The notes under the pieces are model-generated. The model ran no database searches, was not told the DNA's origin, and saw nothing but the letters and a program-made list of their open reading frames with translations. From IMG/VR virus record IMGVR_UViG_3300025030_000025, positions 1 through 49,547 of that record: a DNA stretch of 49,547 bases. The stretch is one strand, 5' to 3'. The position numbers were made by a program, and so were the translations under genes. Shown here in pieces: positions 8,437-17,924 of this stretch. This DNA comes from a virus. The stretch's first letter is position 1. Each line of letters begins with the position of its first letter.

Positions 8437-10383
8437 CTATATTAAACTCATAACTAATTGAAATTCTTTTCTGCACTGTTCTATTATACTGTTGAAACTT
8501 TGTATTTGTCCCATTATCTTCTGAATACCCAAAGAGTATTTTTGAGATGCTTTATTAATGTCTTGCCCATACAACCCAACTTGTGCCTGGAACAAATCTA
8601 AATTAGCTTGATATTGGGAAATAGATGTTTCTAATGTTTTTGTCTTATTAACAATATCTATTTCGGCAGCTTTACTTCTATTCTGAATATCAACAACAGC
8701 AGTCTGCTGGTTATTCTGTAATGCCGTTTCGATTGCTTTAGCCGCATTAAATTTATTTAGCTCTACCACTTTAGTTGACTGGTTTATCAATCTTTCTTGG
8801 TCTAATTTAGACTGTTCGATTAATTTCTGTACTCCAGCATTGTAAATTGCCAGTTCTTTATTAAAAGAAGCAATGGAGTTCTGAATATCATTTGAATATA
8901 ATGCTAATTGAGTTTGTCTATCTGTCGTCCATTTTTCTAAATTAGATTTATATTGTGTAACTTCTTTATTGACATTTTCTCTATATGCATCTACAGAAGA
9001 AATATATCTCTGTAAAGAATCTTTATATTCACTTATTAAAGCATTGAGATGTTGCGCTTGGTTCTGTATTGATAAATCAGTGGTCTTATTAGCAGACATC
9101 ATCAATCGTTCTTGGTCAAGTTCAGACTGACGTATGGCTTTTTGTATGTTAGCTCTATATTCTTCTACTTTAGAATTAAAACCATTTGTTTCATTTGTAA
9201 TATTGCTATTATAAAATGCTATCTGTGCCTGCTGATTGCTTATTTCTGTTTGTGCTTTTTCGAGGTCTTGTGATGTTGCTATGTAAGTACCAGTATTAGA
9301 GAAAGCTATCGAATTAGATGACTTAACATAAACTGGTATAGAACCAAAAGAACCTATTGTAGTAGCAGTATAAGTTCCTAATACCGCATCTGAATAAGAA
9401 TATACTGGAGCAGAAGGTGTTGTCGGGACAGTAGAACTTATCGTTAAATCAGAAGGGGCGGTAGTTAATGTGCAAACTGGCATAGTATATACTGGAGAAG
9501 TAGGTAATGAACCAATAGTAGTTGCCGCAGTAATATCAATAGAAGCTGGGACAAAAGTTCCATCCGTATAACTTGCATTTGTATAACTTGCGGTAGAATA
9601 AGTGAAACTTGCCGCATTAGGTGGAGTAGGTGCTGAAACCGCATCCATTGCCAATGATACTAAAGAATCATAAGCTACGTTAGTTTTATACATTAATTCT
9701 TGTATAGCTACATCTAATATGACAGCTTGTTCTAATTCTGATGGGAAGCCACTTATCGAAGTAGAAGAATAAGTAACACCCGATGGATAACCTACTCCGA
9801 TTACAGAACCACCAGAAGGTATCACATAAGCCTTAGTAGCTTCTACATAACATACGGGGTCTGTTGTTGTTGCTTCGTGTATCGAACCAGTAGAAGGAAC
9901 TACATATATCACCAATCCAGTTCCACCAGTAGGTGCTACGGTAGTAGTTTTTAATCCTTGTGTAAAAGCACTGCCAGCATTTAGAATTTCAATCGAAGTT
10001 GGTACTGTTGCAGTTACTCCAGTAATCGTACAAGTTCCAGAAGTACCTTGAGATAAAGTTACTACATCATTAACAACATAACCAGTACCAGCAACAGCAA
10101 TATATACACTTGATAATGCACCCGCTGGGGTTACTTGGGTTTTTAAACCAGCATCAATTAATCTTGCCCGATAGCCACCTTTATGTGCTCTAATAAATCT
10201 TATGGAAGATATATCTAAACCACTACCTGAATCAGTAGAAGTTGAGGCATATTTTTCAATTTTAGATTCTGGAATAGCATTAATAATGCTTTTAATAGAA
10301 GCATTAATTAAGTCGGTCATAGTAGTAGTATCTGCTATCGTCCCAGTATAAAGTTGAATTCGAGTTTGTAATGTGCCAGCCAT
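8437..10383 (-). CDS. Large structural protein with coiled-coil repeats, 648 aa
   Basis: Residues 1-75 are helical. Residues 80-180 contain GTGYVVNDVVTLSQG and related beta motifs of the kind found in fibre modules. Residues 230-350 are Pro/Thr/Ser rich. The C-terminal half (about 370-648) is a long coiled coil with an internal duplication: RQSELDQERLMMSANK and EQSKLDQERLINQSTK head two similar blocks about 110 residues apart. Between the decoration-like gene and the adaptor this could be a tail needle, fibre stalk or head-tail spacer. The repeat is visible directly; the role is inference. Confidence 0.65.
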   Translation of the reverse strand: MAGTLQTRIQLYTGTIADTTTMTDLINASIKSIINAIPESKIEKYASTSTDSGSGLDISSIRFIRAHKGGYRARLIDAGLKTQVTPAGALSSVYIAVAGTGYVVNDVVTLSQGTSGTCTITGVTATVPTSIEILNAGSAFTQGLKTTTVAPTGGTGLVIYVVPSTGSIHEATTTDPVCYVEATKAYVIPSGGSVIGVGYPSGVTYSSTSISGFPSELEQAVILDVAIQELMYKTNVAYDSLVSLAMDAVSAPTPPNAASFTYSTASYTNASYTDGTFVPASIDITAATTIGSLPTSPVYTMPVCTLTTAPSDLTISSTVPTTPSAPVYSYSDAVLGTYTATTIGSFGSIPVYVKSSNSIAFSNTGTYIATSQDLEKAQTEISNQQAQIAFYNSNITNETNGFNSKVEEYRANIQKAIRQSELDQERLMMSANKTTDLSIQNQAQHLNALISEYKDSLQRYISSVDAYRENVNKEVTQYKSNLEKWTTDRQTQLALYSNDIQNSIASFNKELAIYNAGVQKLIEQSKLDQERLINQSTKVVELNKFNAAKAIETALQNNQQTAVVDIQNRSKAAEIDIVNKTKTLETSISQYQANLDLFQAQVGLYGQDINKASQKYSLGIQKIMGQIQSFNSIIEQCRKEFQLVMSLI

Positions 10384-10401
10384 CTTTACCTCTTATAAAG
10401 T

Positions 10402-10421
10402 GGGGAGTGTTTCCACTCCCC
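10402..10421 (-). terminator. Perfect hairpin between decoration-like gene and coiled-coil gene
   Basis: On the minus strand an 8-bp perfect GC-rich stem (GGGGAGTG with CACTCCCC) closes a GAAA tetraloop, 9 bp after the stop of the 165-residue gene. It is followed only by ACTTTAT, not a full T-run. It is therefore a weak terminator, or a 3' stabiliser of the coat and decoration mRNA that lets part of the transcription through. Confidence 0.6.
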
Positions 10422-10429
10422 TGCTCAGT

Positions 10430-10927
10430 TTAGCGTTGTACCTGGATAATAGTGAAGTCAGCATTAGTTGCATTTAATGTTGAACCACCATTAAGATTGA
10501 ATGCGTAATACGGTAGGACAGGAATTCTTACTTTAGCACCAGAACCAATAGCCGCAACAGTAACCACATCTGCAACTGGAAGATTTGGGTCAAAAGTAAA
10601 TTCATAAATTAGAGGAGATACCGCTAATACAACATCATCAAATACTTGTTTAATCTTAACTCCATCTGTGGCGGCTACAGTAGTAGCATCACCCGTCAAT
10701 GCGAATGATGAGGTATAGCCACCCCATAGGTCAAGTGGTAACGCTTGACCGTCAGGCGTTGCAGCACATTTTAATAACAAAGTCCATTGCTTTGTTGGGT
10801 CTAAATCTGCTGGTGTTTTCAATGTATAAGCATCATTTTCCGCAGTAGTAAAAGCTACGTTGCAAGTGATTATCATTGAATTTTTGCTTGACGATTTATT
10901 TGTCCATGCACCTTGAGTTAAAGCCAT
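10430..10927 (-). CDS. Putative head decoration protein, 165 aa
   Basis: A small beta-rich protein with balanced charge and no Cys cluster, encoded directly after the coat protein (14-bp gap). This is the standard place for a decoration or cement protein. The gene ends at a strong hairpin, consistent with high and separately regulated expression of coat and decoration genes. Family not recognised; role from context. Confidence 0.6.
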   Translation of the reverse strand: MALTQGAWTNKSSSKNSMIITCNVAFTTAENDAYTLKTPADLDPTKQWTLLLKCAATPDGQALPLDLWGGYTSSFALTGDATTVAATDGVKIKQVFDDVVLAVSPLIYEFTFDPNLPVADVVTVAAIGSGAKVRIPVLPYYAFNLNGGSTLNATNADFTIIQVQR

Positions 10928-10941
10928 TTTATACTCCTATG

Positions 10942-12282
10942 TTAAATAAATTCATACATGTGTTGAGTTTTGAGCAATTTGAAATACAATCCCTGTTGCC
11001 CTTTAATTATATCTTTTACACCTTCATAATCATTATCAACTTTAACATCATTACGATATTGGTCGGCTCTACGTTCCATGATACCAACATAATCCAAATT
11101 AGGTATTACCATCACTTTAGCGTAAGTACCTCTTAAAGATTTAGTAGGAGTTAAATAGATAATGCCATGAGGGGTTTGCATTTCTCTAACTGCAAATCCA
11201 AGAGTATTCCATTTTTGGTCGCCTAATTCTACTTTGCCTAACCAGCCAAATTTCTTATCAGTAGAAGCAGCTTGTTTGGTCACAATAGACATTACAGAAC
11301 GTCCACAGAATCCAAAGGCTTCCATAGAATCTCTTTTATCGAAAATTACTTCAGTAGTATCTGTCAAAGTTGAGAAGTCAAATGCTGTTTCAGACATCTT
11401 AAAAATGTTAGCATCTGGAGTATCGGCTACAGATGTATATTCAGTTCCCCATCTGCGTAGAATAGGAATATAACCGTAGGTAGTTCTTACAACACCAGAA
11501 TTACCAGCAGAATCAGTCAAGGTTCTGAGAGATGCTTCGGAGAATGTTCCAGAACCATCAAGATTAGTACCAACAGTAGAAACAGATTTTAAGAATGCTT
11601 CTTCTTTAGATACTTTATAGTTCTTAAACATTTCTTCTCTCAAACGAGCCATTTCATTTGAATATCCACGTAAGTAACCTTCGACATCCATATCCTTAGT
11701 TACTTCAGCAGAATCAGAAAAGAATCCAACTGAGTTCCAGATTGTTGATAATTCGTCGTTGCTTCCTTCATGAGCAACAGAACCTTCACCTCTTGCTCTA
11801 TAAAGTACAACAAACACATCACTTGCCGCAGTGGTAATCGAAGTTACGCCAGCCATTTCCTTCACTTTTAAAGTAGAAGTAGAAGTAGCATTCGTAATCA
11901 TTACTTGACCTTTAAGAGTAGCTCTGGTTGTGTCGTAAACTTCACATACAAGACCTTCCCAAGATGAATCTACTGAAGCTGGAAGTCCTACTGGAGTACC
12001 AGTTACTGTTAAAGCATTGGATTCTGCGCCACTTGAATTAATTGTTTCGGAAGCAGTTGAAATTACAAATTCTCTCTTAGCAAATCTGGATTCATGTTCA
12101 AACAATTTGTAAAGAGGGTCTTTAGTTTGTTTCACTTCTAATTGATACATAACAGTCGAGAATGGTGTGATGTCAGAATATAATTCTGCCACTGTATCTG
12201 GTTCTGGATAGAAATCTCTGCGGTCAAGCCACAACTTCGATGCAACACCATTATCGAATAGGGTTTTTGTTACACGTGCCAT
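10942..12282 (-). CDS. Major capsid protein, 446 aa
   Basis: The protein starts MARVTKTLFDNGVASKLWLD and follows the scaffold gene by 12 bp behind a strong AAGGAG site. It has the expected size for an HK97-fold coat protein of a podovirus: an N-arm (1-60), a long E-loop-like beta region (70-170), a helical spine segment with many acidic and aromatic residues (180-230), and a C-terminal domain rich in beta strands. Position between scaffold and decoration genes supports the call. No protease gene lies nearby, so maturation by cleavage is not predicted. Confidence 0.8.
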   Translation of the reverse strand: MARVTKTLFDNGVASKLWLDRRDFYPEPDTVAELYSDITPFSTVMYQLEVKQTKDPLYKLFEHESRFAKREFVISTASETINSSGAESNALTVTGTPVGLPASVDSSWEGLVCEVYDTTRATLKGQVMITNATSTSTLKVKEMAGVTSITTAASDVFVVLYRARGEGSVAHEGSNDELSTIWNSVGFFSDSAEVTKDMDVEGYLRGYSNEMARLREEMFKNYKVSKEEAFLKSVSTVGTNLDGSGTFSEASLRTLTDSAGNSGVVRTTYGYIPILRRWGTEYTSVADTPDANIFKMSETAFDFSTLTDTTEVIFDKRDSMEAFGFCGRSVMSIVTKQAASTDKKFGWLGKVELGDQKWNTLGFAVREMQTPHGIIYLTPTKSLRGTYAKVMVIPNLDYVGIMERRADQYRNDVKVDNDYEGVKDIIKGQQGLYFKLLKTQHMYEFI

Positions 12283-12294
12283 TTATAAATCTCC

Positions 12295-13170
12295 TTAATT
12301 TCGTGGTTCAGTTTTGAATAAACTATGTTTATTACCTTTACGATTTTTTATTTCTTGCATAAAGGTAACTTGTTCATCATTTTCGTTCGTGTTAGTATTC
12401 GATATAGAAAGTGGTGAATGATAATTAATACGTCTATCTGAAGTCAGTTCTCTTTTTTCTGTATTAATTTGTTTGCCATTCTTAGCCATTTCCATTTCAT
12501 ATAATTTGACATACAAAGAAGGGTCATCTTTCACCATAGCTCTTTGCATAAAATCGAATACTTCTGTTGCCTTTTTAATATCTCCACCAGTTGCCTTAGA
12601 CAATCTTGAAATATGTTCAGCTTTACGTCTCGCATATTCCTGAGTTTGTAACTCTTTATTCTTCTGCTCCTCGAATGTTTGAGTTACTGCGCTAATCTGT
12701 TCGTTAATTTGAGATTCTCTAAATTCTTCATAAGCATCTTTTCTTTCATAATATTCTTCCAATGCTGTATCAAATTTAGCAGATTCAGATTCGGGATATG
12801 CTATTGCATCAGCTTTATTATATCCAATAGGACGAGTAGGTTTAACTGGTTTAGCTAATTGTTGCTTTGGCTCAACTTCTGCTGACTTAGGTTTAGTAAC
12901 CAATTCTTCCAGAAGTTTAGCACGTTCTTCTGCACGTATTCTACCTTCAAGTTCTTCACGATATAATCTATCACGTTCAGAAATTTTACGTTGAAGATTC
13001 ACATACGCTTTAGCAGATTTCTCTTTATCCCAACTTTTAATTTCTTCTTCAGTAGGGACAGATTCAATAGGTTCTATTTCATTAAATACTTCTTCAAATT
13101 GATTCTCAGCTGCGGATTCATCAAATTGTTCTGAAGTTTCAAATGGTGTTTTACCAGGTTTTAAAGACAT
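12295..13170 (-). CDS. Scaffolding protein, 291 aa
   Basis: Highly charged and almost entirely helical, with an acidic N-terminus (residues 10-55), a central region rich in Glu, Lys, Gln and Arg, a proline-containing linker (KPVKPTRPIGYNKAD), long heptad stretches at 150-230 and a basic C-terminus. This composition, together with its place between portal and coat genes, is typical of podoviral scaffold proteins that guide capsid assembly and leave the head. A good AGGAG site precedes the ATG. Confidence 0.75.
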   Translation of the reverse strand: MSLKPGKTPFETSEQFDESAAENQFEEVFNEIEPIESVPTEEEIKSWDKEKSAKAYVNLQRKISERDRLYREELEGRIRAEERAKLLEELVTKPKSAEVEPKQQLAKPVKPTRPIGYNKADAIAYPESESAKFDTALEEYYERKDAYEEFRESQINEQISAVTQTFEEQKNKELQTQEYARRKAEHISRLSKATGGDIKKATEVFDFMQRAMVKDDPSLYVKLYEMEMAKNGKQINTEKRELTSDRRINYHSPLSISNTNTNENDEQVTFMQEIKNRKGNKHSLFKTEPRN

Positions 13171-13260
13171 TTTGTTCTCCTATGGTATGCTATGCATTTA
13201 CCATTATTTATTGTTATTAATATGTACCTAAAATTCTCAAGTGAATATTATGGTACCATT

Positions 13261-15423
13261 TTAGTTGTTGCCATTTTTGTTCACCTTCTTGTTTGTATTT
13301 TTTATTAAATCATTCATTCTCATTTTTGTAAGATTGACAGTAGATTTTAAATCATTAACTAATGCTTGTAAATCTGTTTTAGTTTTCATTTCAGAAACTT
13401 TCTGCTCTTTCTGTATGTTCTCTCTCTGCAAAGTTTCGATTAAACCTTGTAACTTTTCATTCTGTTGTTGTAACTGCATGATAGCGTTTTCAGCATTTCT
13501 TATTGTATCTTCATCTTGAAGCACTTCATCAACATTATCAATAGGCAGTTGTTCAATTATAGGAGAAGCATTTTTAATAATACCATTTTGATAAGCCGCA
13601 GTTAAGGTCTGTAAATTTTGCTGTCTATTAGTAGGCAACATAGAGCCAGCTATTACACGAACATCATATTCCATATTTGTAATATTATTTAATAATATTA
13701 TATCACCATTTTGCTCATCTAATGTAGGTTCGTTAAAAGTAATTTGGCTTGCTTGTTTATAATTTGGTTTAATAATGCGAATTTCTTTTTCAGTAGTATA
13801 AACATTAGGTATCAGTTGAGATATTACTTTAGCCATCTGGTTAATAGATGCCTCAATTTTACGTTGTTTGTAAGAGGCTCTACGTTGCATCATTTGGTCT
13901 ATCTGTTGAGTACCACCAAGAGTACGTGGTGCAGAAGTAACTTCCCCATCTTGGAACGAATAAGAACCAATAATTCTCTGTATCTGACGAATAATATTTT
14001 GTTTCTCAGCAAATGCTGCATTAGGCATAGGTGGATATTGTAATGCGAAAGGCGCAGTATCCCCATTTTCAAAATCTACTTCGATGACTGATACACCAGC
14101 TTGCTGTAATGCTTCCTCTACTAAAGTTTTACTTGCAGAATCTTTCTGCATAATAAGTTTGAGATTGGTAATGTTAGATAAATAAGTCATCATCAAATTA
14201 CTTAATTTATCTAACTGTTGCTGCAAAGGAGTAGTAATACGAATATCGCCCATTGGGTAAGGAGTTCTATCGTGGTGCAGCATACATGTGATAATAGGAT
14301 AGTCTCTAATAGGGAGAACTTCATTAGCAATTTCAATACCACCAACAGACAATACTCGCTGGATTCTATCAATTAATGGTTGCTTAACAACAATAACACC
14401 ATTTTTAACCAATTCTCCTTTAGTCACCATACTAACAACAGTAGTCTCTCCAGGTACGGCATAAGGTTCAGATTCTAAACCGGAGACCATTATTGGTGGC
14501 GCAGAAGGATTATTAGGGTCAATGATTAAATGGAATACCATCCCATATTGAGAAACGATTTCATTTAGTTTCTGCAAAGCAACGGGGTCAGTAACATATT
14601 GTTCTCTACCAGCTTTAGTAAGAATAGCTGCTGGTTCTGCTAACCATTCATTAAGTTTATCTTCATTTTCAAATACATTTTCATAATTTGAAGTTAAATC
14701 TTTCACATGGTAACGCTGAATTTTAATTTTAGTGTAACGGTCTATAACTCGGCAATAGTCTCCAGATGTAGTAGTTGGATTTAATATTTGCCCAGTATTA
14801 TCAGCTCCATGTATAGAAAATGTTTCTGGAGATTCTTTTTCAGCTTGAGAAAAATCTGTTGTAGGGTATATGACTTTCAGCTTGTTTATGGATAATACTT
14901 TAGAAACTAATATGTTTTCTCCATCTGTACCATCTTGTTCTTTACTTGAAGGGTCAAGATACAGCTCTTTAATAGGGTCAAGATCGGTAAATAATATTTC
15001 ACCTTTACCATAATCAGCATTAGGGTCAAAATACACTTGTATTCCACTAAGACCAATTTCAATAAAATCTCTGGTAAATTTATCAATCTTAGATTCACCT
15101 TTAGACTGATACCATATCCAATCAAATAATTTAGCTACATTAGAAGAAGTTTTAAAATCAGATTTCTCTGTACCAGTAGCGGAAAAACGAGGTGGATTTT
15201 CTGTAAGTTCAGCTATAATTAAATCAATAGATGGGAGTATCTCGTTAACTGGTATAGCCATTTGTCCACGTGCTTCAAGAACTTTCTGGTGTTCTTTCTT
15301 CCACGCATTAATCTTCACTTCCCTATCTTGGATAGCCAGTTTCTTCCAAGTTTGCCGACTGCCACTGGAATAGTCTCTAAATATCTGCTCAGATAATATA
15401 ACGTCTTTAGTTTTTTCCATCAT
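13261..15423 (-). CDS. Portal protein, 720 aa
   Basis: Size and layout match the large P22-like portal class: an N-terminal helical segment with WKKLAIQDREVKINAWKKEH, a mixed alpha/beta wing and stem (residues 60-500), then a long C-terminal coiled coil (residues about 625-700) of the barrel type. The motif GEVTSAPRTLGGTQQIDQMM near residue 500 resembles the conserved turn in such portals. Encoded after the large terminase and a zinc-ribbon gene and before scaffold and coat, as in podoviruses. The start overlaps the previous stop (TAATG). Confidence 0.85.
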   Translation of the reverse strand: MMEKTKDVILSEQIFRDYSSGSRQTWKKLAIQDREVKINAWKKEHQKVLEARGQMAIPVNEILPSIDLIIAELTENPPRFSATGTEKSDFKTSSNVAKLFDWIWYQSKGESKIDKFTRDFIEIGLSGIQVYFDPNADYGKGEILFTDLDPIKELYLDPSSKEQDGTDGENILVSKVLSINKLKVIYPTTDFSQAEKESPETFSIHGADNTGQILNPTTTSGDYCRVIDRYTKIKIQRYHVKDLTSNYENVFENEDKLNEWLAEPAAILTKAGREQYVTDPVALQKLNEIVSQYGMVFHLIIDPNNPSAPPIMVSGLESEPYAVPGETTVVSMVTKGELVKNGVIVVKQPLIDRIQRVLSVGGIEIANEVLPIRDYPIITCMLHHDRTPYPMGDIRITTPLQQQLDKLSNLMMTYLSNITNLKLIMQKDSASKTLVEEALQQAGVSVIEVDFENGDTAPFALQYPPMPNAAFAEKQNIIRQIQRIIGSYSFQDGEVTSAPRTLGGTQQIDQMMQRRASYKQRKIEASINQMAKVISQLIPNVYTTEKEIRIIKPNYKQASQITFNEPTLDEQNGDIILLNNITNMEYDVRVIAGSMLPTNRQQNLQTLTAAYQNGIIKNASPIIEQLPIDNVDEVLQDEDTIRNAENAIMQLQQQNEKLQGLIETLQRENIQKEQKVSEMKTKTDLQALVNDLKSTVNLTKMRMNDLIKNTNKKVNKNGNN

Positions 15424-15632
15424 TATTCCGCAGAAAAATGTGTTTTGTCATTAAAACCATCGCACATAACTCTTAAAGCATAGCTAATCTGGAATCCTTT
15501 ATCATTAAGTTTAGGAAGCCAGTGAGTAGAAGATTCGCATTTAGGGCATTTAGGATATTCCGCATTAGGATTGATATGAACCTCAAATTCATGCCCACAT
15601 TTATCACATTTTAAATCTTTAAATACTGCCAT
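15423..15632 (-). CDS. Zinc-ribbon protein between terminase and portal, 69 aa
   Basis: CDKCGHEF and CPKCESSTHW form a two-CxxC zinc ribbon. I start at the ATG at 15632 (MAVFKDLK), which overlaps the terminase stop as TAATG; an upstream start would lie inside terminase. The zinc-ribbon pair resembles the small regulator-type ribbons (FmdB-like) found in many phages. A function linked to packaging is possible but only suggested by position. Confidence 0.7.
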   Translation of the reverse strand: MAVFKDLKCDKCGHEFEVHINPNAEYPKCPKCESSTHWLPKLNDKGFQISYALRVMCDGFNDKTHFSAE

Positions 15633-17173
15633 TAGTTTAACATCCAAGAATTGTTATTAGCTCGACCATAACGAATATCTTCATAGTCCATCATTATTTC
15701 TTGTTTAAATAAAGGTGTGGTCTTTATCGCTACTGAATGAGAAGGTGCAATTAACCGTTTAGTAGCTAAATCTAAACCATCTAATGTATCGTCATGCTTA
15801 CCACGTGGGTACATTACCATTTCATCAACAAATTCTGTATGAGATTTTTTAATCCATAATACTCGGTTATAAAGATAGGGATGTAAGCGTTCAAGACGAG
15901 AGGACTTTTCAGTTCGTGGTGTTATCTTAGTTTCCATCCCCATCACAAAAAGGTTTTCTTCTCTAAGACGTTTGCGCAGATAATCACGTAGCATTTCTTG
16001 ATAACCGACGGTTTCTACGTGGACTCTTGTAAATTTATGGTATCTAATGGAATTTATAATTTGCTCTGCATGTACAGTAGGGGTTACACGTTTACGAAAA
16101 TAATCTAACATATAAATATCTTTACCAGTATAAGCAATAGGCATAGACACTGAAAAATCAGCTGTTTGTTTAGTAGAAGAAGCTGGGTCAACACCAAGAA
16201 ATGTATTAACTGGTATAATTTTAGGTGTTATTAGTTCCTCAATGGTATATTCTGTATCCCCTTCGTGGGTAATTTTCATATAAAGAAAGCCATCTAATTC
16301 AGTTAGATGACCATCATACCAGCGAAGATATTCTTTTTTCATCAGTCTATCTTCGTCTCCAACAATTTGGCATAAATATTCTGAATAGAACTTAGATAAT
16401 TTTCCCAGTTCTTCCAGTTCTTTCTTCTTGTTCATCAACCATTCATAAGGATACATCTCATTCCAGAGGCATTCCTTAGTATCTTCATCATATGCTTGGT
16501 AACGTTTAGTAACCCAATTAGTAGCATTTCTTAATCTTTCTACAATGCAACCTTCACGTATAGGTGTACCAATTACTATTACTCTACCATTACGTCTATC
16601 AAGACCAGCAAGACCACCAAGAAAATAATCAAAGTTCTTATCCATTTGTTCTTTAGTAATGGTGTTTAGTTCATCATCTGGGTCATCAAGAAGGTATAGG
16701 GTAATACGGGTATCAGATTCTAATGCACCACGAACGGGTTGCCCAGTACCTAATGCTTTAATAGTAACCCACCAGCGACCTATTTTGACTTTGATTTTAT
16801 CTTCACGCCAAGTTTCAGCTACATTTTCACCAGAATAACCAAATAACTCTCTAAATGGTTGGCTGTAATTAAGCACATCTTTAATTTTAGTAAGGCGGTT
16901 TATAGCTTCAGGACGGGTTTTAGACTGAATAAGCACAAATTTATCACCAATATCGAATATTACATGGTCAAATACAGCCATAACAGCCTTAGATGATTTA
17001 GCAGTACCACGTGGTGCTTCGATTAATGTCTGTATTGAGCTACGGTCAGTAAGATAAAGGTCTAATTCGGAATGAAATGGGGGAGATGGAAGATAATACG
17101 TTTGAGGACTTATGGTTTTACCCAAATAAGTAAGGCTATCTGCGCATTTCTGTATGACTTCAGTTTTGGTCAT
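15632..17173 (-). CDS. terL: Terminase large subunit, 513 aa
   Basis: This is the packaging motor ATPase and nuclease. Walker A is at residues 53-61 (APRGTAKSS), and Walker B at about 158-169 has TLYLLDDPDDE. The C-terminal RNase H-like nuclease shows three acidic positions: D329 in FLGVDPASS, E387 in VETVGYQ and D461/D462 in KHDDTLDG. The length is normal for the family. A late promoter lies 33 bp upstream. No clear small terminase follows the usual order; the 67-, 65- and 192-residue genes upstream are the only candidates. Confidence 0.95.
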   Translation of the reverse strand: MTKTEVIQKCADSLTYLGKTISPQTYYLPSPPFHSELDLYLTDRSSIQTLIEAPRGTAKSSKAVMAVFDHVIFDIGDKFVLIQSKTRPEAINRLTKIKDVLNYSQPFRELFGYSGENVAETWREDKIKVKIGRWWVTIKALGTGQPVRGALESDTRITLYLLDDPDDELNTITKEQMDKNFDYFLGGLAGLDRRNGRVIVIGTPIREGCIVERLRNATNWVTKRYQAYDEDTKECLWNEMYPYEWLMNKKKELEELGKLSKFYSEYLCQIVGDEDRLMKKEYLRWYDGHLTELDGFLYMKITHEGDTEYTIEELITPKIIPVNTFLGVDPASSTKQTADFSVSMPIAYTGKDIYMLDYFRKRVTPTVHAEQIINSIRYHKFTRVHVETVGYQEMLRDYLRKRLREENLFVMGMETKITPRTEKSSRLERLHPYLYNRVLWIKKSHTEFVDEMVMYPRGKHDDTLDGLDLATKRLIAPSHSVAIKTTPLFKQEIMMDYEDIRYGRANNNSWMLN

Positions 17174-17205
17174 TAGCTAAAAACGCCTCACTTTTTAATA
17201 AGGGA

Positions 17206-17235
17206 CAAATATAATAAATATTTTACGAATGTCAA
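17206..17235 (-). promoter_or_regulatory. Late promoter upstream of terminase
   Basis: On the minus strand TTGACA (17235-17230) is followed after 16 bp by TATATTTG (17213-17206). The second box matches TAnnTTTG, the -7 element of Bacteroidota promoters. An identical layout occurs at 40576-40605. It faces the whole head-tail operon. Confidence 0.7.
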
Positions 17236-17309
17236 TAGATGTAATGACGTTTTTTAATGCTCCTTTGCTCACAGAACTACAGTAATCAAAGGTCAAATAT
17301 CCAGATACA

Positions 17310-17513
17310 TTAATTTGGCTGTTCATAGATTGCTCTTTCTATTTGTGTTCGTTCTTCCAGTATCTTTTTAGTTCTTTCTACTGACTTTTCCCACACTTCT
17401 CTCTTAACCAGTACATATTTATCATATTTTACATAGTCCACTGGCTCTTTATCGAGCATATCTTTAGCATCAATAAAGGCTTGGTATTCAGGTAAGCGAC
17501 TTGTACGTGGCAT
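17310..17513 (-). CDS. Small basic helical protein, 67 aa
   Basis: Starts MPRTSRLPEYQAF at an ATG 6 nt after a GAAGAAGGA site; the longer in-frame start has no such site. The body is helical and charged, with many Lys and Glu. It lies between the 65-residue gene and the terminase promoter. A small-terminase role is conceivable but the protein is shorter than usual. No family was recognised. Confidence 0.6.
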   Translation of the reverse strand: MPRTSRLPEYQAFIDAKDMLDKEPVDYVKYDKYVLVKREVWEKSVERTKKILEERTQIERAIYEQPN

Positions 17514-17685
17514 TAGTCCTTCTTCTTTTAGTTTTAGATAACTGTGAATTAATAACATTAATAGTTAATGGTTTACATACCACTAATTCTACTGCTTTAT
17601 ATGGCATATAATATATACCATTAACAGCTAATCCTAATTCATGTAATAAATCATATTGGCGTTGATAGCAGAACCATTTATCCAT
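17488..17685 (-). CDS. Hypothetical protein, 65 aa
   Basis: Starts MDKWFCYQRQYDLLHELG. It has Tyr/Leu-rich helical content and a basic C-terminus (KTKRRR), and overlaps the next gene by 26 bp. No Shine-Dalgarno site is visible, so the start is weakly supported. Location upstream of terminase suggests a packaging or regulatory protein, but I see no motif. Confidence 0.45.
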   Translation of the reverse strand: MDKWFCYQRQYDLLHELGLAVNGIYYMPYKAVELVVCKPLTINVINSQLSKTKRRRTNATYKSLT

Positions 17686-17813
17686 AATTTTTTTTATAAA
17701 AATTTTTAGAATATGTTATTTAAATTTAGCTAAGGTGGTTAATATGTTCATATATTTTATTAGATATTTAATTTAAAATATGTGTATGAACAATAATATA
17801 TGTGAATATGTAA

Positions 17814-17858
17814 AAATATGTTATAAGAATATGATGTATAATCAAAAAATATGTTATA
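17814..17858. repeat. Direct repeats in AT-rich gap next to packaging genes
   Basis: AAATATGTTATA occurs at 17814-17825 and again at 17847-17858, a 33-bp period. Related AATATGTT copies lie near 17709 and 17740. The gap from 17686 to 17924 is otherwise AT-rich with no gene. Iteron-like repeats here could be a replication origin or a packaging recognition site; neither is proven. Confidence 0.4.
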
Positions 17859-17924
17859 GAATTTATTTATGTTAAATTTAATAGATACATATATGTTATG
17901 TTATGTAAAAAATAGGTGTATAAT

